Shown here piece by piece: positions 7,691 through 16,633 of a DNA stretch of 48,663 nt. This stretch comes from Oscillospiraceae bacterium (GTDB lineage: Bacteria; Bacillota; Clostridia; Oscillospirales; CAG-272), in assembly GCA_015063585.1 (NCBI GenBank), contig SVTW01000011.1, forward strand, positions 1-48,663, written 5' to 3'. A program made the translations under genes and the position numbers. The notes under the pieces were generated by a model that worked only from the letters and a program-made list of their open reading frames with translations, ran no database searches and was not told where the DNA came from. Position 1 is the stretch's first letter; each line of letters opens with the position of its first letter.

Positions 7691-9385
7691 TCAGTAAAAT
7701 TCACCCGTGCCAAAATGCGCTTGTAGCCAATCAAGTCGCCGTACGACCCAGATTTTCATGATTTCCGCCTGCTCACGCTGTACCTTGGAGCGTCCCCACA
7801 TGGAGGCATCGCGTTTGAATTCGGTCGCGTAGGTCTCGGTGATCTTTCCCATCATCTCAAATGCCGCCGTAAATCCGCCGTAATTCTCATACAGTTCGTT
7901 CCAATAGGCGTGCACAAGCTCGCGGAACCACTCGTGCTTCATGATCATCACATACCAAACCGTACGCCGCGCGGCGAAATATGCCGAAGGATTGTGGTAG
8001 ATCTTGGTTTGCGAATCGGAAAAGGCATAGTCATAATCCCACGGGCAGGAAAATGTGAACAGTCCGCTACCCTGTGGGGAAAGATCCACGTGCGTGTAAT
8101 AGCTGAGCTGGTGATCGTCGGAATTGCAGATAAATTCGCTGTGAATGTATTTTCGCACCAGAGAATCCACGTCGATCACCGCCGAGATCGCCCTCTCTGC
8201 TGTGCCGTTTTCCATCGGTATAAGATTGTAATTTTCATCAAACGTATAGTAAGTATCCTCATACGTCGCAGCATATACGATTTTGAATACGTTTTGAAAA
8301 TATTTGGAGGCAAAGCTGGTTTGAGACGGAAGCAAGCCGTCATTTTTGATGTTGAAAACAAGATCCTTGCAATTATGGATATGCTGGAACATGTCGGTGA
8401 ATTTCAGCTTTGAGGCTTCAATTCGGAATGCCGCCTCGGTTGAACGGCGATCCATTTCGTAAAGGTACCCCGACAGGAGCGCGGAGCTATCCTTTCCCGC
8501 CTCCTCAATATCAACCCGCCCCTCGGCGATCTGACTCTGCTCTGCAAGCAAATATACACCTTGATAGCTTCCGTTCAGATAAAGATTCACGTATCGCCAA
8601 TCCGAGGTATACTCGGTCAGGATCATCGAAGCAAGACTAAGTGCCGTTGAATTATGGATCATGGAATCGTCCATTCGCTCGGCAAGCAAAACCCAGCTTT
8701 TAAATTTCTCGCCCTCGTTCATGCCAAGCAGATTTTGCTTGGACTCAAACTTAATACGGTAAGGCTTTTTGTTCGCACCCAGGGTAGAATTTCCGCGTAG
8801 TCGGATCCCCGCGATCTCTTTTTCAAAGCAAAAAGCATCATACGTGCTCTCCAAAGAAACCAAACACGGAACGTAGGTCTCCTTGGACGTGATCGCAACA
8901 CCGTCGGTATGAACGGATATTGTTGGCATATTCTTCGCAAGAATGCGGAAAATACAGGAGCTCTCGCTCCCTGCCGAAACGATTGAATATCCCTCGTGCA
9001 AGGCTGTTACAACGCCACCGTCTACACGAACCGCATCGGTGGACGCGTGCCACACGACCTCACTGTTGCCGCTTTCATGATCCACCTCAAAATGAAGCGT
9101 GTAGGTATCGCCTTCAAACAGATAGATCACACGCTCCCCGATCGCGGCACTTTTCGGCACCTCGGGCGCGGGCTCACTTTCGGTCTCTGTCAACGACTCG
9201 GATTCGGTCAACGACTCGCTTTCTGTTTGGAAGCCCTCCTCGGTTCCCGAGAAAGATTCCCCTTGGGAAGCATCGGAAGGATCGGTGGGATCAAACGGAT
9301 CCCACCCCTTATCGGCTTCTCTGCACGAGGCAAAAATCGGCAGCAAGATTGCGAATATAAGAAAGAGACAAAGAAATTTTTTCAT
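7691..9385 (-). CDS. Lipoprotein CotH-type protein kinase, copy 1 of 4
   Basis: A 564-aa predicted lipoprotein. A signal peptide ends at the lipobox FASC, with the lipidated Cys at 21. A Ser/Glu/Thr-rich stalk follows (about 40-90, repeated SES and TES), then a BIG2-like Ig domain (about 95-175), then a CotH kinase domain. Kinase motifs include IRLRGNST...KKPYRIKF, CNSDDH and SCPWDYDYAF, whose aspartates match the catalytic and metal-binding residues of CotH. B. subtilis CotH phosphorylates serines in spore-coat proteins. The frame is open further upstream, but the ATG at 9385 starts the signal peptide and lies 10 nt after the preceding gene. Its own ribosome site is weak, so coupling to copy 2 is likely. 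The substrate is unknown. Confidence 0.85.
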   Translation of the reverse strand: MKKFLCLFLIFAILLPIFASCREADKGWDPFDPTDPSDASQGESFSGTEEGFQTESESLTESESLTETESEPAPEVPKSAAIGERVIYLFEGDTYTLHFEVDHESGNSEVVWHASTDAVRVDGGVVTALHEGYSIVSAGSESSCIFRILAKNMPTISVHTDGVAITSKETYVPCLVSLESTYDAFCFEKEIAGIRLRGNSTLGANKKPYRIKFESKQNLLGMNEGEKFKSWVLLAERMDDSMIHNSTALSLASMILTEYTSDWRYVNLYLNGSYQGVYLLAEQSQIAEGRVDIEEAGKDSSALLSGYLYEMDRRSTEAAFRIEASKLKFTDMFQHIHNCKDLVFNIKNDGLLPSQTSFASKYFQNVFKIVYAATYEDTYYTFDENYNLIPMENGTAERAISAVIDVDSLVRKYIHSEFICNSDDHQLSYYTHVDLSPQGSGLFTFSCPWDYDYAFSDSQTKIYHNPSAYFAARRTVWYVMIMKHEWFRELVHAYWNELYENYGGFTAAFEMMGKITETYATEFKRDASMWGRSKVQREQAEIMKIWVVRRLDWLQAHFGTGEFY

Positions 9386-9395
9386 ATGTGACTCA

Positions 9396-11117
9396 TTATG
9401 ACGGGTCTGCAAGACCAATGCCTCCGAACACGCCCTCGCCAAATTGAATGTCCAGCCACGCAATACGGGTCTGTAGCCACTGATAAACCGTATTGGCACA
9501 TTCCACTTGATCGTCTTCACGGCTCCAAAGAACGCCGTCCTGAATAAAGTCGTCACCGTATATTTCGGTCATTTCCCGAATCATGCTCATAACGTGCTCA
9601 AAATGATTGGTCGACTCGATAATCTCGTTCCAATAATCCTGCACCATTTCACGGAACCATGCATGATTCATCATCATTACAAACCAGGGCACGCGGTTGC
9701 AAGCCATGTAATCCTCGGGATCGTAATATGCCTTGTCCTTGAAATTATACATCGTAAAATCAAAATCCCACGGGCAGGAGAATATTAGCTTGCCCGATCC
9801 GTTTTCGGTGAAATCAACGTGCCAATACATGCTCTTCTGATGCGCGTCGTGATTGGCGATCAGCTCGGTGAGAATATACATCCGCACAAGCGAATCCATA
9901 TCCACCACTGCCTCGATCACCTCTTTTGAGGACGCGGCATCGGACCACGGAACCATATCATGGTTTTCATCAAGCTTGTAAAATTCGTTTTTAAAGGTTG
10001 CGAGATAAGCAATCTCAAACACGTTTGAGAAATACTTGGCGATATATGTCTTTTGCTCCTCCGTCAATCCATTGTTTTTCAGATCGTAATTCGAACGATT
10101 CTTCTGAAAGCTCTTGCCCTGAAAGGTAGTCATCGGATGCTTGGAACCGCTGATCGAAATGATTGGGTCGGAGGACTGCGAATTGAGTTCGATCATATAT
10201 CCCGATTTGAGCGCGGTGCTTTCCTCGCCCGCTTCTTCAATATTAACACGGTTTTCCTGAATCTGCGGCTGTTCCGCCAGCAGATACACCCCCTGATCCT
10301 TCCCGTTGATAACCAAACGCACGTAACGCCAATCCGAGGTATATTCCTTTACAATGATCGACGCAAAGGACAGACAGGTGCTGTTTCGAATCATGGAATT
10401 GTCATAACGGTCGGCAAGAAGCACCCAGCTCTTGCACTCCGCCCCCTCATTCATACCGAGCAGGTTACGCTTTGATGTAAATTTAATGCGATAAGGCTTT
10501 TTGGAAAGATTATAGGTTGAGTTTCCGCGATAACGGATACCCGCGCCCACCTTTTCAAAGCATTGCGCGTCAACGTCACTTTCAAGGTCGATCAAACAGG
10601 GCGTGTAGGTCTCACGCGAATTGATCTTTGCCCCTTGCGTGTCAATCGTGATCGTTGGCATGGTTTTCGAAATCACACGCACGATACAGCTCGTTTCTCC
10701 ACCGCCGGATACGATCGCGTATCCCTGCGCGTGAGCCTGAACCGTTCCGTTGGAGACCGTGACACAGCTCTCGTCGGAGGAGTTCCACACGATCTCGCTT
10801 GCTTCACCATCTGCCACCCCGTCGGTCTCGCTGACACGGTAGCTCAGCTCGTAGCTATCGTCAACAAACAAATAAAGAATCGAATCCGCGATCACCGCAG
10901 TTGGAATAACGTCGGGTTCGGTCTCGGTTTCGGTATCCGATTCGGACTCGGACACAGATGCCGACTCAGAGACGGATTCGGACACAGATTCAGAACCCGA
11001 AAAAGACTCGGATCCAAGGTCCGACGTGGGATCTTCCCCCGCACCGGGCGTTACGTTACAGGATACAAGGGACAGAATCAATAAAAGGCTCAGCAGAAAA
11101 CAAACCGTCTTTTTCAT
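9396..11117 (-). CDS. Lipoprotein CotH-type protein kinase, copy 2 of 4
   Basis: A 573-aa lipoprotein with lipobox LVSC (Cys20). Its stalk is an almost pure run of SES, SVSES and TETE units (about 36-68). A BIG2-like domain follows (about 74-157, with VTVSNGTVQAHAQGYAIVSGG split by the fold), then the CotH kinase domain (about 165-560). Kinase motifs are RYRGNSTYNLSKKPYRIKF, NHDAHQKS and SCPWDFDFTM. It has the same architecture as its three neighbours, which points to tandem duplication. It sits third in a leftward run of four kinase genes. The Ser-rich stalk has acidic serines of the kind a CotH kinase might phosphorylate, which is inference only. Confidence 0.86.
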   Translation of the reverse strand: MKKTVCFLLSLLLILSLVSCNVTPGAGEDPTSDLGSESFSGSESVSESVSESASVSESESDTETETEPDVIPTAVIADSILYLFVDDSYELSYRVSETDGVADGEASEIVWNSSDESCVTVSNGTVQAHAQGYAIVSGGGETSCIVRVISKTMPTITIDTQGAKINSRETYTPCLIDLESDVDAQCFEKVGAGIRYRGNSTYNLSKKPYRIKFTSKRNLLGMNEGAECKSWVLLADRYDNSMIRNSTCLSFASIIVKEYTSDWRYVRLVINGKDQGVYLLAEQPQIQENRVNIEEAGEESTALKSGYMIELNSQSSDPIISISGSKHPMTTFQGKSFQKNRSNYDLKNNGLTEEQKTYIAKYFSNVFEIAYLATFKNEFYKLDENHDMVPWSDAASSKEVIEAVVDMDSLVRMYILTELIANHDAHQKSMYWHVDFTENGSGKLIFSCPWDFDFTMYNFKDKAYYDPEDYMACNRVPWFVMMMNHAWFREMVQDYWNEIIESTNHFEHVMSMIREMTEIYGDDFIQDGVLWSREDDQVECANTVYQWLQTRIAWLDIQFGEGVFGGIGLADPS

Positions 11118-11144
11118 AAAAGATTCATCCTTTCTTGTAAGAAT

Positions 11145-12821
11145 TTATGATTTGGATTCGATCAGATAATTTCCCTTTGCAATCGTTTCATTAAACCAAT
11201 TCATTCGCGTGGTCAGCCATTCCAGCACGATCTGTGCCTGCTGATCCTGCGCGTGCTTGCGTCCCCAGAGAACACGGTCTTCCGCAAAATCCGCGGCGTA
11301 GGCATCCGAAATCGTCTCAATCAGATCCAGCTGACGCATAAACTGCTTGTTATCGCGGTAGAGCACGTTCCAATACGAGGTTACCATATCACGAAACCAC
11401 TCGTGATTCAACATCATAACGTACCACGTCGCGCGTTTTGCCTGCATAAAGGCTTCGGGATCGTAATACTCGTATTCCCACACGTCATTGGACCATTTAT
11501 ACATGGTAAAATCATAATCCCACGGACAGGAGAAGGTGAGCAGACCGTTTCCGTTTTCGGAAAAATCGACGTGCATATAATAGCTTTTCTGATGTGCGTC
11601 GTGATTGCAGATCAGCTCATCGAGGATATATTTACGCACCAGCGATTCAATGTCCAAAACCTCGGCGATCACGTCCTTGGCATTGGTTTTATCGGACGGG
11701 ACGAGCTCGTAGTTTTCGTCCAAGGCGTAGAACTTATTTTCATAGGTGGCATAGTAAACAACGTCAAAGGCATTGTTCATATACTTATTGATAAAATTCA
11801 TCTGCGCGGCGCTGAGACCGTTGTTTTCCACCTTGTAGCGCAGAGTACGGGAATCAAAAAGCTTTCCCCACAGCGTATGAAAATAATAATCGGTGCATTT
11901 GACCTCGATCTCATGTACGATCGGGGATTGGTCCAATTCAAACATATATCCCGACTCGAGCGCGTCGCTATCCTTGCCCGCCTCTTCGATATTGACACGA
12001 TTTTCATTGATCTGCGCCTGCTCGGCAAGCAGGAACACACCTATGAATTTACCGTTCAGCTCAAATCTGACGTAGCGCCAATCCGAGGTATACTCGGTTA
12101 CAATTGCGGACGCAAGGCTCAGACAGGTGCTGTTTCGCACCATCGAATTGTCAAAATACTCGGCAAGCAATACCCAACTTTTGCACTCAGCCCCCTCATT
12201 CATACCCAAAACATTGCGTTTGGAGGAAAATTTGATTCGATAAGGCTTTTTATCGCCGCAATCGTAGGTGGAGTTGCCACGGTATCGGATCTCACCCGAA
12301 ACACGATCAAAGCAAAACGCGGGATTGGTGGAATCCATATCGATCAGGCAGGGGGTATATTCATCACGGGATACGATCGGCTTTCCGTTGGTGTTGACCG
12401 AGATCGTTGGCATCTCACGCGGAATTACACGCACAACGCATTGCTCATCCCCGCCCCCCGTCACGATCGCGTAGCCGTCGCGGTGCGCCGTCAAAACGCC
12501 GTTTCGCACGCTCACGGTTTCGGGATCAGAGGATACCCACTGAATTTCACTCATATATCCGTCACTTTTTCCGTCGGTGGTGCTGACGTTAAAATTCAGC
12601 TTGTATTCTTCCCCCTCCATCATGTAGATCACGGTTTCTCCGATCACGGCGGTGGGAATGGGATCGGGCTCGGATTCCGCCTCGGTATCGGATTCGGATT
12701 GCTCGGAATCGGAATCGGTTGAACCGGATTCCTTGCCCTCATCAGCAGGTGCTTCCCTATAACATGCGGAAACCGAAAAACACATCACCAAGCATAGCAT
12801 CAGGCAAATGAATTTTTTCAT
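11145..12821 (-). CDS. Lipoprotein CotH-type protein kinase, copy 3 of 4
   Basis: A 558-aa lipoprotein with lipobox VSAC (Cys20). The stalk is a shorter acidic Ser-rich segment (about 28-55, with SDSEQSESDTE). A BIG2-like domain and a CotH kinase domain follow. Kinase motifs are IRYRGNSTYDCGDKKPYRI, CNHDAHQKSYY and SCPWDYDFTM. AAGAGGTTG precedes the ATG. It is separated from copy 2 by 27 nt. An insertion between the N-lobe and the catalytic aspartates (about 285-320) differs among the four copies, which suggests different substrates. Confidence 0.86.
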   Translation of the reverse strand: MKKFICLMLCLVMCFSVSACYREAPADEGKESGSTDSDSEQSESDTEAESEPDPIPTAVIGETVIYMMEGEEYKLNFNVSTTDGKSDGYMSEIQWVSSDPETVSVRNGVLTAHRDGYAIVTGGGDEQCVVRVIPREMPTISVNTNGKPIVSRDEYTPCLIDMDSTNPAFCFDRVSGEIRYRGNSTYDCGDKKPYRIKFSSKRNVLGMNEGAECKSWVLLAEYFDNSMVRNSTCLSLASAIVTEYTSDWRYVRFELNGKFIGVFLLAEQAQINENRVNIEEAGKDSDALESGYMFELDQSPIVHEIEVKCTDYYFHTLWGKLFDSRTLRYKVENNGLSAAQMNFINKYMNNAFDVVYYATYENKFYALDENYELVPSDKTNAKDVIAEVLDIESLVRKYILDELICNHDAHQKSYYMHVDFSENGNGLLTFSCPWDYDFTMYKWSNDVWEYEYYDPEAFMQAKRATWYVMMLNHEWFRDMVTSYWNVLYRDNKQFMRQLDLIETISDAYAADFAEDRVLWGRKHAQDQQAQIVLEWLTTRMNWFNETIAKGNYLIESKS

Positions 12822-12848
12822 AGCAACCTCTTTCTTTCGGCATCAAAG

Positions 12849-14534
12849 TTAATTTTCGTTTTTTGCGGGGACGCGTGCGATGTTTTCGTTGAGCCACGCA
12901 ATGCGCGCCACGAGCCAATCATAGGTAATGGGGATCTGCTCACGGTAGTCCTCGGTTCTTCCCCATTTGTTCAGATCAAACTGAAAATCGCCGCCATAGA
13001 CCTCAAGAATGCTGCGAATCAGGGAGAGTGCGTTCGAGTATCCGCCGGTTTGAGCATAAAGCGAGTCCCACGTCTCAATGACACGTTCGCGGAACCACGC
13101 GTTGTTCATGATCATCACATACCAAAGATTCCGTGTTGCGGAATAGTGTACGTCGGTTTCACGGTAGTTGACCGAATCCCAGTGCACAAATGCGGTATCA
13201 AAATCCCAAGGGCAACCGAAGATCAGCTTTCCCGAACCGCCCTCAGAAAGATCAACGTACATAAAATAACTCTTTTTATGCTCATCGCCGTTGCAGAAGA
13301 TTTCGCTGTGAATGTATTTTCGCGCCATGGAGTCCAGATCAATTACGGCAGCGATTGCCTCCTCGCAGGTCATCTCACTTGGGACAAGACGAAAGGCTTC
13401 GTCAAACTCATAGCTGATGCCCTCATATGTGGCACTGTAGACGATCTGAAAAACACCGTTCAGATATTTTTCGGCAAACTTGGTTTGTCCTGTGGTCAGC
13501 CCATCATTTTTGATCGTATAAAACAGCGCGGTACGCTTGCTGTCATTTGGCGTCGCGGTATATCGGTCACCAAGGAAATTATAGATCTCAAGGTCACCGA
13601 ATTCCAGATAAAAGCTCGGAGGATTGCTGGAGGCATCAATTTCGAACAGATATCCCGACCGAAGCTCTCCGCTTTCTTCTCCCGCTTCCTCAATGTCGAT
13701 GCGTTCATCATGGATCTGACTTTGCTCCGCCAACAGATAAACGCCCTTTTTCTCGCCGTTGAGCTCAAGCATCACATAGCAGAAATCCGAGCTGTATTCG
13801 GTGAGGATCATCGACGCGAAGGTGAATGCCGAGGCATTGCGGATAAAGGAATCGTCGTAGCGCTCCGCCAGCAAAACCCAGCTTCGGCATTCAGCCCCCT
13901 CATTCAGCCCCAAAACATTGCGTTTCTCGGTGAATTTAATGCGGTATGGCTTTTTGGAGCGCGAAAGCGTAGAGTTTCCGCGCAGGCGGATACCCGCACC
14001 AACCTTTTCAAAGCAAAGTTCGCTGTTTTCGGTTTGCAGGTCGATCAAGCACGGCACGTAGGTTTCCTTTGACGAGATCGACGCACCGTCGGTATCAATA
14101 CGAAGCACCGGCATATTATCAGCAAGCACGCGCACAACGCATTGTGTCGCACCGCCGCCCGACACGATGGCATAGCCCTCTTTTTGCGCGCGGACCGTTC
14201 CGTTTTCCACCGTAACACAATCGGAGGAAGTGCTCCACGGAATTTGAGGGTATGAACCGGATGCAGTCTCGGATAAGGTGGTTGTAAAGGTCAGGTTGTA
14301 TTTTTCACCGACAAACAGATACACGCTTGTCTCCGCAATTTCCGCCGTTGGGATCACGGACGGGGCGGGGTCCGTCTCAGATTCGGTGTCGGACTCTGTT
14401 ATACTGTCCGCTTCGGATCCGGTATCGGCAGACTCTACCGAATCGGTTTCAATCGGATCGGTATTCCCTCTGTTACAGGATACAAGCAAAAGCAAGAGTA
14501 AAACACATAACAGAAAATGCAGGATCGATTTCAC
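12849..14534 (-). CDS. Lipoprotein CotH-type protein kinase, copy 4 of 4
   Basis: A 561-aa lipoprotein with lipobox LVSC (Cys20), an acidic Ser/Thr-rich stalk (about 30-60), a BIG2-like domain and a CotH kinase domain. Kinase motifs are IRLRGNSTLSRSKKPYRIKF, CNGDEHKKSYF and GCPWDFDTAF. Translation starts at a GTG at 14534, set by GGGAGG at 14544-14549; no ATG fits. It is the promoter-proximal gene of the kinase operon. A possible mother-cell (SigE/SigK-like) promoter lies upstream. The four copies are transcribed away from the neighbouring spoIIA operon's terminator. Confidence 0.85.
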   Translation of the reverse strand: MKSILHFLLCVLLLLLLVSCNRGNTDPIETDSVESADTGSEADSITESDTESETDPAPSVIPTAEIAETSVYLFVGEKYNLTFTTTLSETASGSYPQIPWSTSSDCVTVENGTVRAQKEGYAIVSGGGATQCVVRVLADNMPVLRIDTDGASISSKETYVPCLIDLQTENSELCFEKVGAGIRLRGNSTLSRSKKPYRIKFTEKRNVLGLNEGAECRSWVLLAERYDDSFIRNASAFTFASMILTEYSSDFCYVMLELNGEKKGVYLLAEQSQIHDERIDIEEAGEESGELRSGYLFEIDASSNPPSFYLEFGDLEIYNFLGDRYTATPNDSKRTALFYTIKNDGLTTGQTKFAEKYLNGVFQIVYSATYEGISYEFDEAFRLVPSEMTCEEAIAAVIDLDSMARKYIHSEIFCNGDEHKKSYFMYVDLSEGGSGKLIFGCPWDFDTAFVHWDSVNYRETDVHYSATRNLWYVMIMNNAWFRERVIETWDSLYAQTGGYSNALSLIRSILEVYGGDFQFDLNKWGRTEDYREQIPITYDWLVARIAWLNENIARVPAKNEN

Positions 14535-14561
14535 AAAAATCTGCCTCCCTTCACGATAAAC

Positions 14562-14590
14562 ATTATATGGTTAATTTTATTATATCATAT
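14562..14590 (-). promoter_or_regulatory. Possible SigE/SigK-like promoter of the CotH operon
   Basis: On the minus strand CATATAAT lies 27 nt upstream of the GTG start, with ATA 18 nt further upstream. CATA at -10 with a weak -35 fits mother-cell sigma factors of sporulation, but the region is AT-rich, and TATAAT within the same bases could serve sigma A instead. Confidence 0.35.
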
Positions 14591-14635
14591 TAATATTGGA
14601 AATTCAAGTTTTTTTTGAAAATGTATAGAAATGTA

Positions 14636-14673
14636 TAAAAAGACGGAACAAACGAAAAAAACGTCTGCTCCGT
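14636..14673 (-). terminator. Terminator of the spoIIA operon
   Basis: On the minus strand a 12-bp stem (ACGGAGCAGACG pairing with CGTTTGTTCCGT, two G-U pairs) is followed by TCTTTTTAT. It lies just past the sigF stop. T-rich sequence on the other side would let it work on the plus strand too. Confidence 0.75.
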
Positions 14674-14711
14674 TATTTTTTGTGTTCAAAATGGAAAGGA
14701 TAACCAAGTGC

Positions 14712-15449
14712 CTACGAATTCAATTCCTCTTTCAGCGCGGCAAGAATTTTCTTTTCCTCGCGCGAAACCTTGACCTGTGTCAACCCCAATGCGTTTGCCG
14801 TTTCCTGCTGCGTCATGTTGCGGTAATAACGCAACAATACGATTTTGCGCCAAACAGGAGGCAGCCTGTTGATGCACTGTGAAAGCGCGATCCTGTCACA
14901 GATACGCTCGCTCTCGCGCTCGCTTTCCTCATCGGCGAGCACCCCCTCATAGGTCACGCTATCCTCACCGTACACAAAATCGGACAGCGAGGTGATGGGA
15001 GAGATCGCGTCGAGCGAAATTGCCGCCTCCTCTACACTCACGCCGCATCGCTCCGCCAGCTCGGCAATGCCTGCCTCGCGCCCTTCCTCGCTCAAAATCC
15101 GATTCTTTTCATGCACAAGCGCAATGCCCTGTCTGCGGTAGATCCGACTGACCTTGATGGGGCCGTCGTCGCGCAGATGCCGTCGGATCTCACCCACGAT
15201 CAATGGCACAGCGTAAGTGGAAAATGCCGTTCCGCGATCGAGAGAAAAGGACCGAATCGCCTTGATCATACCGATCAGACCGATCTGCACAAGATCCTCG
15301 TATTCCGTTCCGCGATCCAAAAAACGCCGCGCGACCGTTCGTACAAGTCCGATATTTTCCTCTACCAATTCCGCCTCTGCCGATTCGTCACCGTCCCGTA
15401 CCCGCTGCAGCAGCATGCTGTTGCGTTCATAAACAGACGTTTGCTCCAT
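14712..15449 (-). CDS. sigF: RNA polymerase sporulation sigma factor SigF
   Basis: A 245-aa sigma-70 family factor, the first forespore-specific sigma. Region 2 shows EYEDLVQIGLIGMIKAIRSF and AFSTYAVPLIVGEIRRHLRD, and region 4 shows TQQETANALGLTQVKVSREE. Gene order spoIIAA-spoIIAB-sigF on the minus strand identifies it. SpoIIAB holds it inactive until SpoIIAA is dephosphorylated. The spacing from spoIIAB is 42 nt. A terminator follows at once, so spoIIAA-AB-sigF is a complete operon with no extra genes such as spoVA. Confidence 0.96.
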   Translation of the reverse strand: MEQTSVYERNSMLLQRVRDGDESAEAELVEENIGLVRTVARRFLDRGTEYEDLVQIGLIGMIKAIRSFSLDRGTAFSTYAVPLIVGEIRRHLRDDGPIKVSRIYRRQGIALVHEKNRILSEEGREAGIAELAERCGVSVEEAAISLDAISPITSLSDFVYGEDSVTYEGVLADEESERESERICDRIALSQCINRLPPVWRKIVLLRYYRNMTQQETANALGLTQVKVSREEKKILAALKEELNS

Positions 15450-15491
15450 AATATCCGATCACCTCGCCCAAAAAGCTCGGCAAGCCATGGC

Positions 15492-15944
15492 TTACCTATG
15501 TAAACGCTTGAGCAGAGTGACGGTTGTGCCCCGCCCCACACGGCTGCTCACATTGACGCCATCGCAAAAGCTCTCCATCACGGTAAAGCCCATGCCGCTT
15601 CGTTCGCCCTCCGCATCGGTGGTGAACAGCGGCTCTCGAGCACGCTTTACATCGTCAATTCCACACCCCTTGTCACGAATTTCAATTTGAATCATGCGAC
15701 CCTCGCACAGCTTCACGGTGATCACAATTTCGCCAACCGTATCGCGATAAGCATGCACAATACAGTTTGTAACCGCTTCGGAAACCGCGCATTTGATGTC
15801 TGCAAGCTCTACCGCCGTTGGGTTGAGCTGGGCGCAAAAAGCTGCCACCGCCGCACGTGCCATGCTCTCATTGACCGATTTTGACGGCAACTGCAACCGC
15901 ATCTCATTTTCAACCTCGGCACAAAAATCCACTCTCGTCCTCAT
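15492..15944 (-). CDS. spoIIAB: Anti-sigma F factor and serine kinase SpoIIAB
   Basis: A 150-aa GHKL-fold kinase that binds SigF and phosphorylates SpoIIAA. The ATP-binding motifs are SEAVTNCIVHAY (N-box), RDKGCGIDD (G1) and SGMGFTVMESF (G2). The core begins ENEMRLQLPSKS, which matches the usual N-terminus. Here it is preceded by 12 or so extra residues. The ATG at 15944 is kept because AAAGGAGA stands 8 nt upstream, while the internal ATG has no good site. It lies between spoIIAA and sigF. Confidence 0.95.
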   Translation of the reverse strand: MRTRVDFCAEVENEMRLQLPSKSVNESMARAAVAAFCAQLNPTAVELADIKCAVSEAVTNCIVHAYRDTVGEIVITVKLCEGRMIQIEIRDKGCGIDDVKRAREPLFTTDAEGERSGMGFTVMESFCDGVNVSSRVGRGTTVTLLKRLHR

Positions 15945-15973
15945 TTTTACTGTCTCCTTTTATTCTCACGTTT

Positions 15974-16309
15974 TTAATTTTTCTTTGTTCGCAAAATGGA
16001 CACCATTCGCTCCATTCCCGCCAACTTTATGATGCGAAGCACTGCGGCGCTCGGATCCAACACAGCCAACGTACCGCCGTATTGCTTGATCAGCGCAAAG
16101 CGTCCCATGATAAGCCCGAGCCCGGAGCTGTCCATAAAATCAACCGCCGACAGCTCCAGCATCACGCGCATCGGCCGCTCAGCCGTCAGCCTTGCGTCAA
16201 TGCCTGTCCGCACTGCCACCGCGCTGTGGTGATCGATCTCACCGCCCACACGGATCACCAGAACGTCGCCCCTTGTTTCATAAACCACCTGCGTTCCATT
16301 TCGAATCAT
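15974..16309 (-). CDS. spoIIAA: Anti-sigma F factor antagonist SpoIIAA
   Basis: A 111-aa STAS-domain protein. Its motif FMDSSGLGLIMGR contains the serine (Ser62) that SpoIIAB phosphorylates and SpoIIE dephosphorylates. Unphosphorylated SpoIIAA displaces SigF from SpoIIAB. It is the first gene of the operon, 29 nt before spoIIAB. GGGGG lies 12 nt before the ATG, a rather long spacing. I could not find a clear SigH promoter or Spo0A box upstream. Copy B of the dispersed repeat separates this operon from the tasA-sipW operon. Confidence 0.95.
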   Translation of the reverse strand: MIRNGTQVVYETRGDVLVIRVGGEIDHHSAVAVRTGIDARLTAERPMRVMLELSAVDFMDSSGLGLIMGRFALIKQYGGTLAVLDPSAAVLRIIKLAGMERMVSILRTKKN

Positions 16310-16460
16310 TTTCTCACATTCCCCCTTTTTGAGCAGTCTTTGCCCTTATTTTATCATACGTTATGCAAAAAAAATGTCGGAGTGTGGCAGAAAGAAAAAT
16401 TTTTAATGGAATGAAACTGCGAAAACGCGATCGTATGCAAATGATACGAAAAATATAAAA

Positions 16461-16585
16461 AAGAGGCTGCGCCAATGACGCAACCTCTGCTCAAAAAAGC
16501 CGACGGTAGGCTTTTTTGTAGCGCGGAATTTGCGGTTTTCGACTGCAAAGCAGTCGAAAATTGCGGTGTTTAGCCGCAAAGCAAA
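16461..16585. repeat. Hairpin-rich dispersed repeat, copy B (inverted)
   Basis: Reverse complement of positions 1-125 with 4 mismatches. Relative to copy A the terminal GAGGCTGCG hairpin is inverted: its loop reads TCATTGG instead of CCAATGA, and only one further C-to-T change then remains. On the minus strand the final hairpin is followed by TTTTTT, so it should end transcripts from the tasA-sipW operon before spoIIAA. Confidence 0.85.
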
Positions 16586-16591
16586 AACGTC

Positions 16592-16633
16592 GGGGGTGAG
16601 TACCAAATGCATTTTTGCATTTGACTCACCCCC
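16592..16633. terminator. Long hairpin at the end of the tasA-sipW operon
   Basis: GGGGGTGAGT pairs with ACTCACCCCC, and inside it CAAATGCA pairs with TGCATTTG across a short loop with a 2-nt bulge. The 18-bp hairpin lies 50 nt past the last gene of the operon. The adjacent T-tract is weak, so it may protect the 3' end rather than terminate. Confidence 0.6.

Noticed and set aside
11253-12722. A 489-codon plus-strand frame opposite CotH copy 3
   Set aside because: Antisense shadow produced by biased codon use; the minus strand carries signal peptide, Ig domain and kinase motifs.
1-16585. The inverted repeats as ends of a composite transposon
   Set aside because: No transposase, integrase or target duplication is visible, and the enclosed genes are core chromosomal functions.
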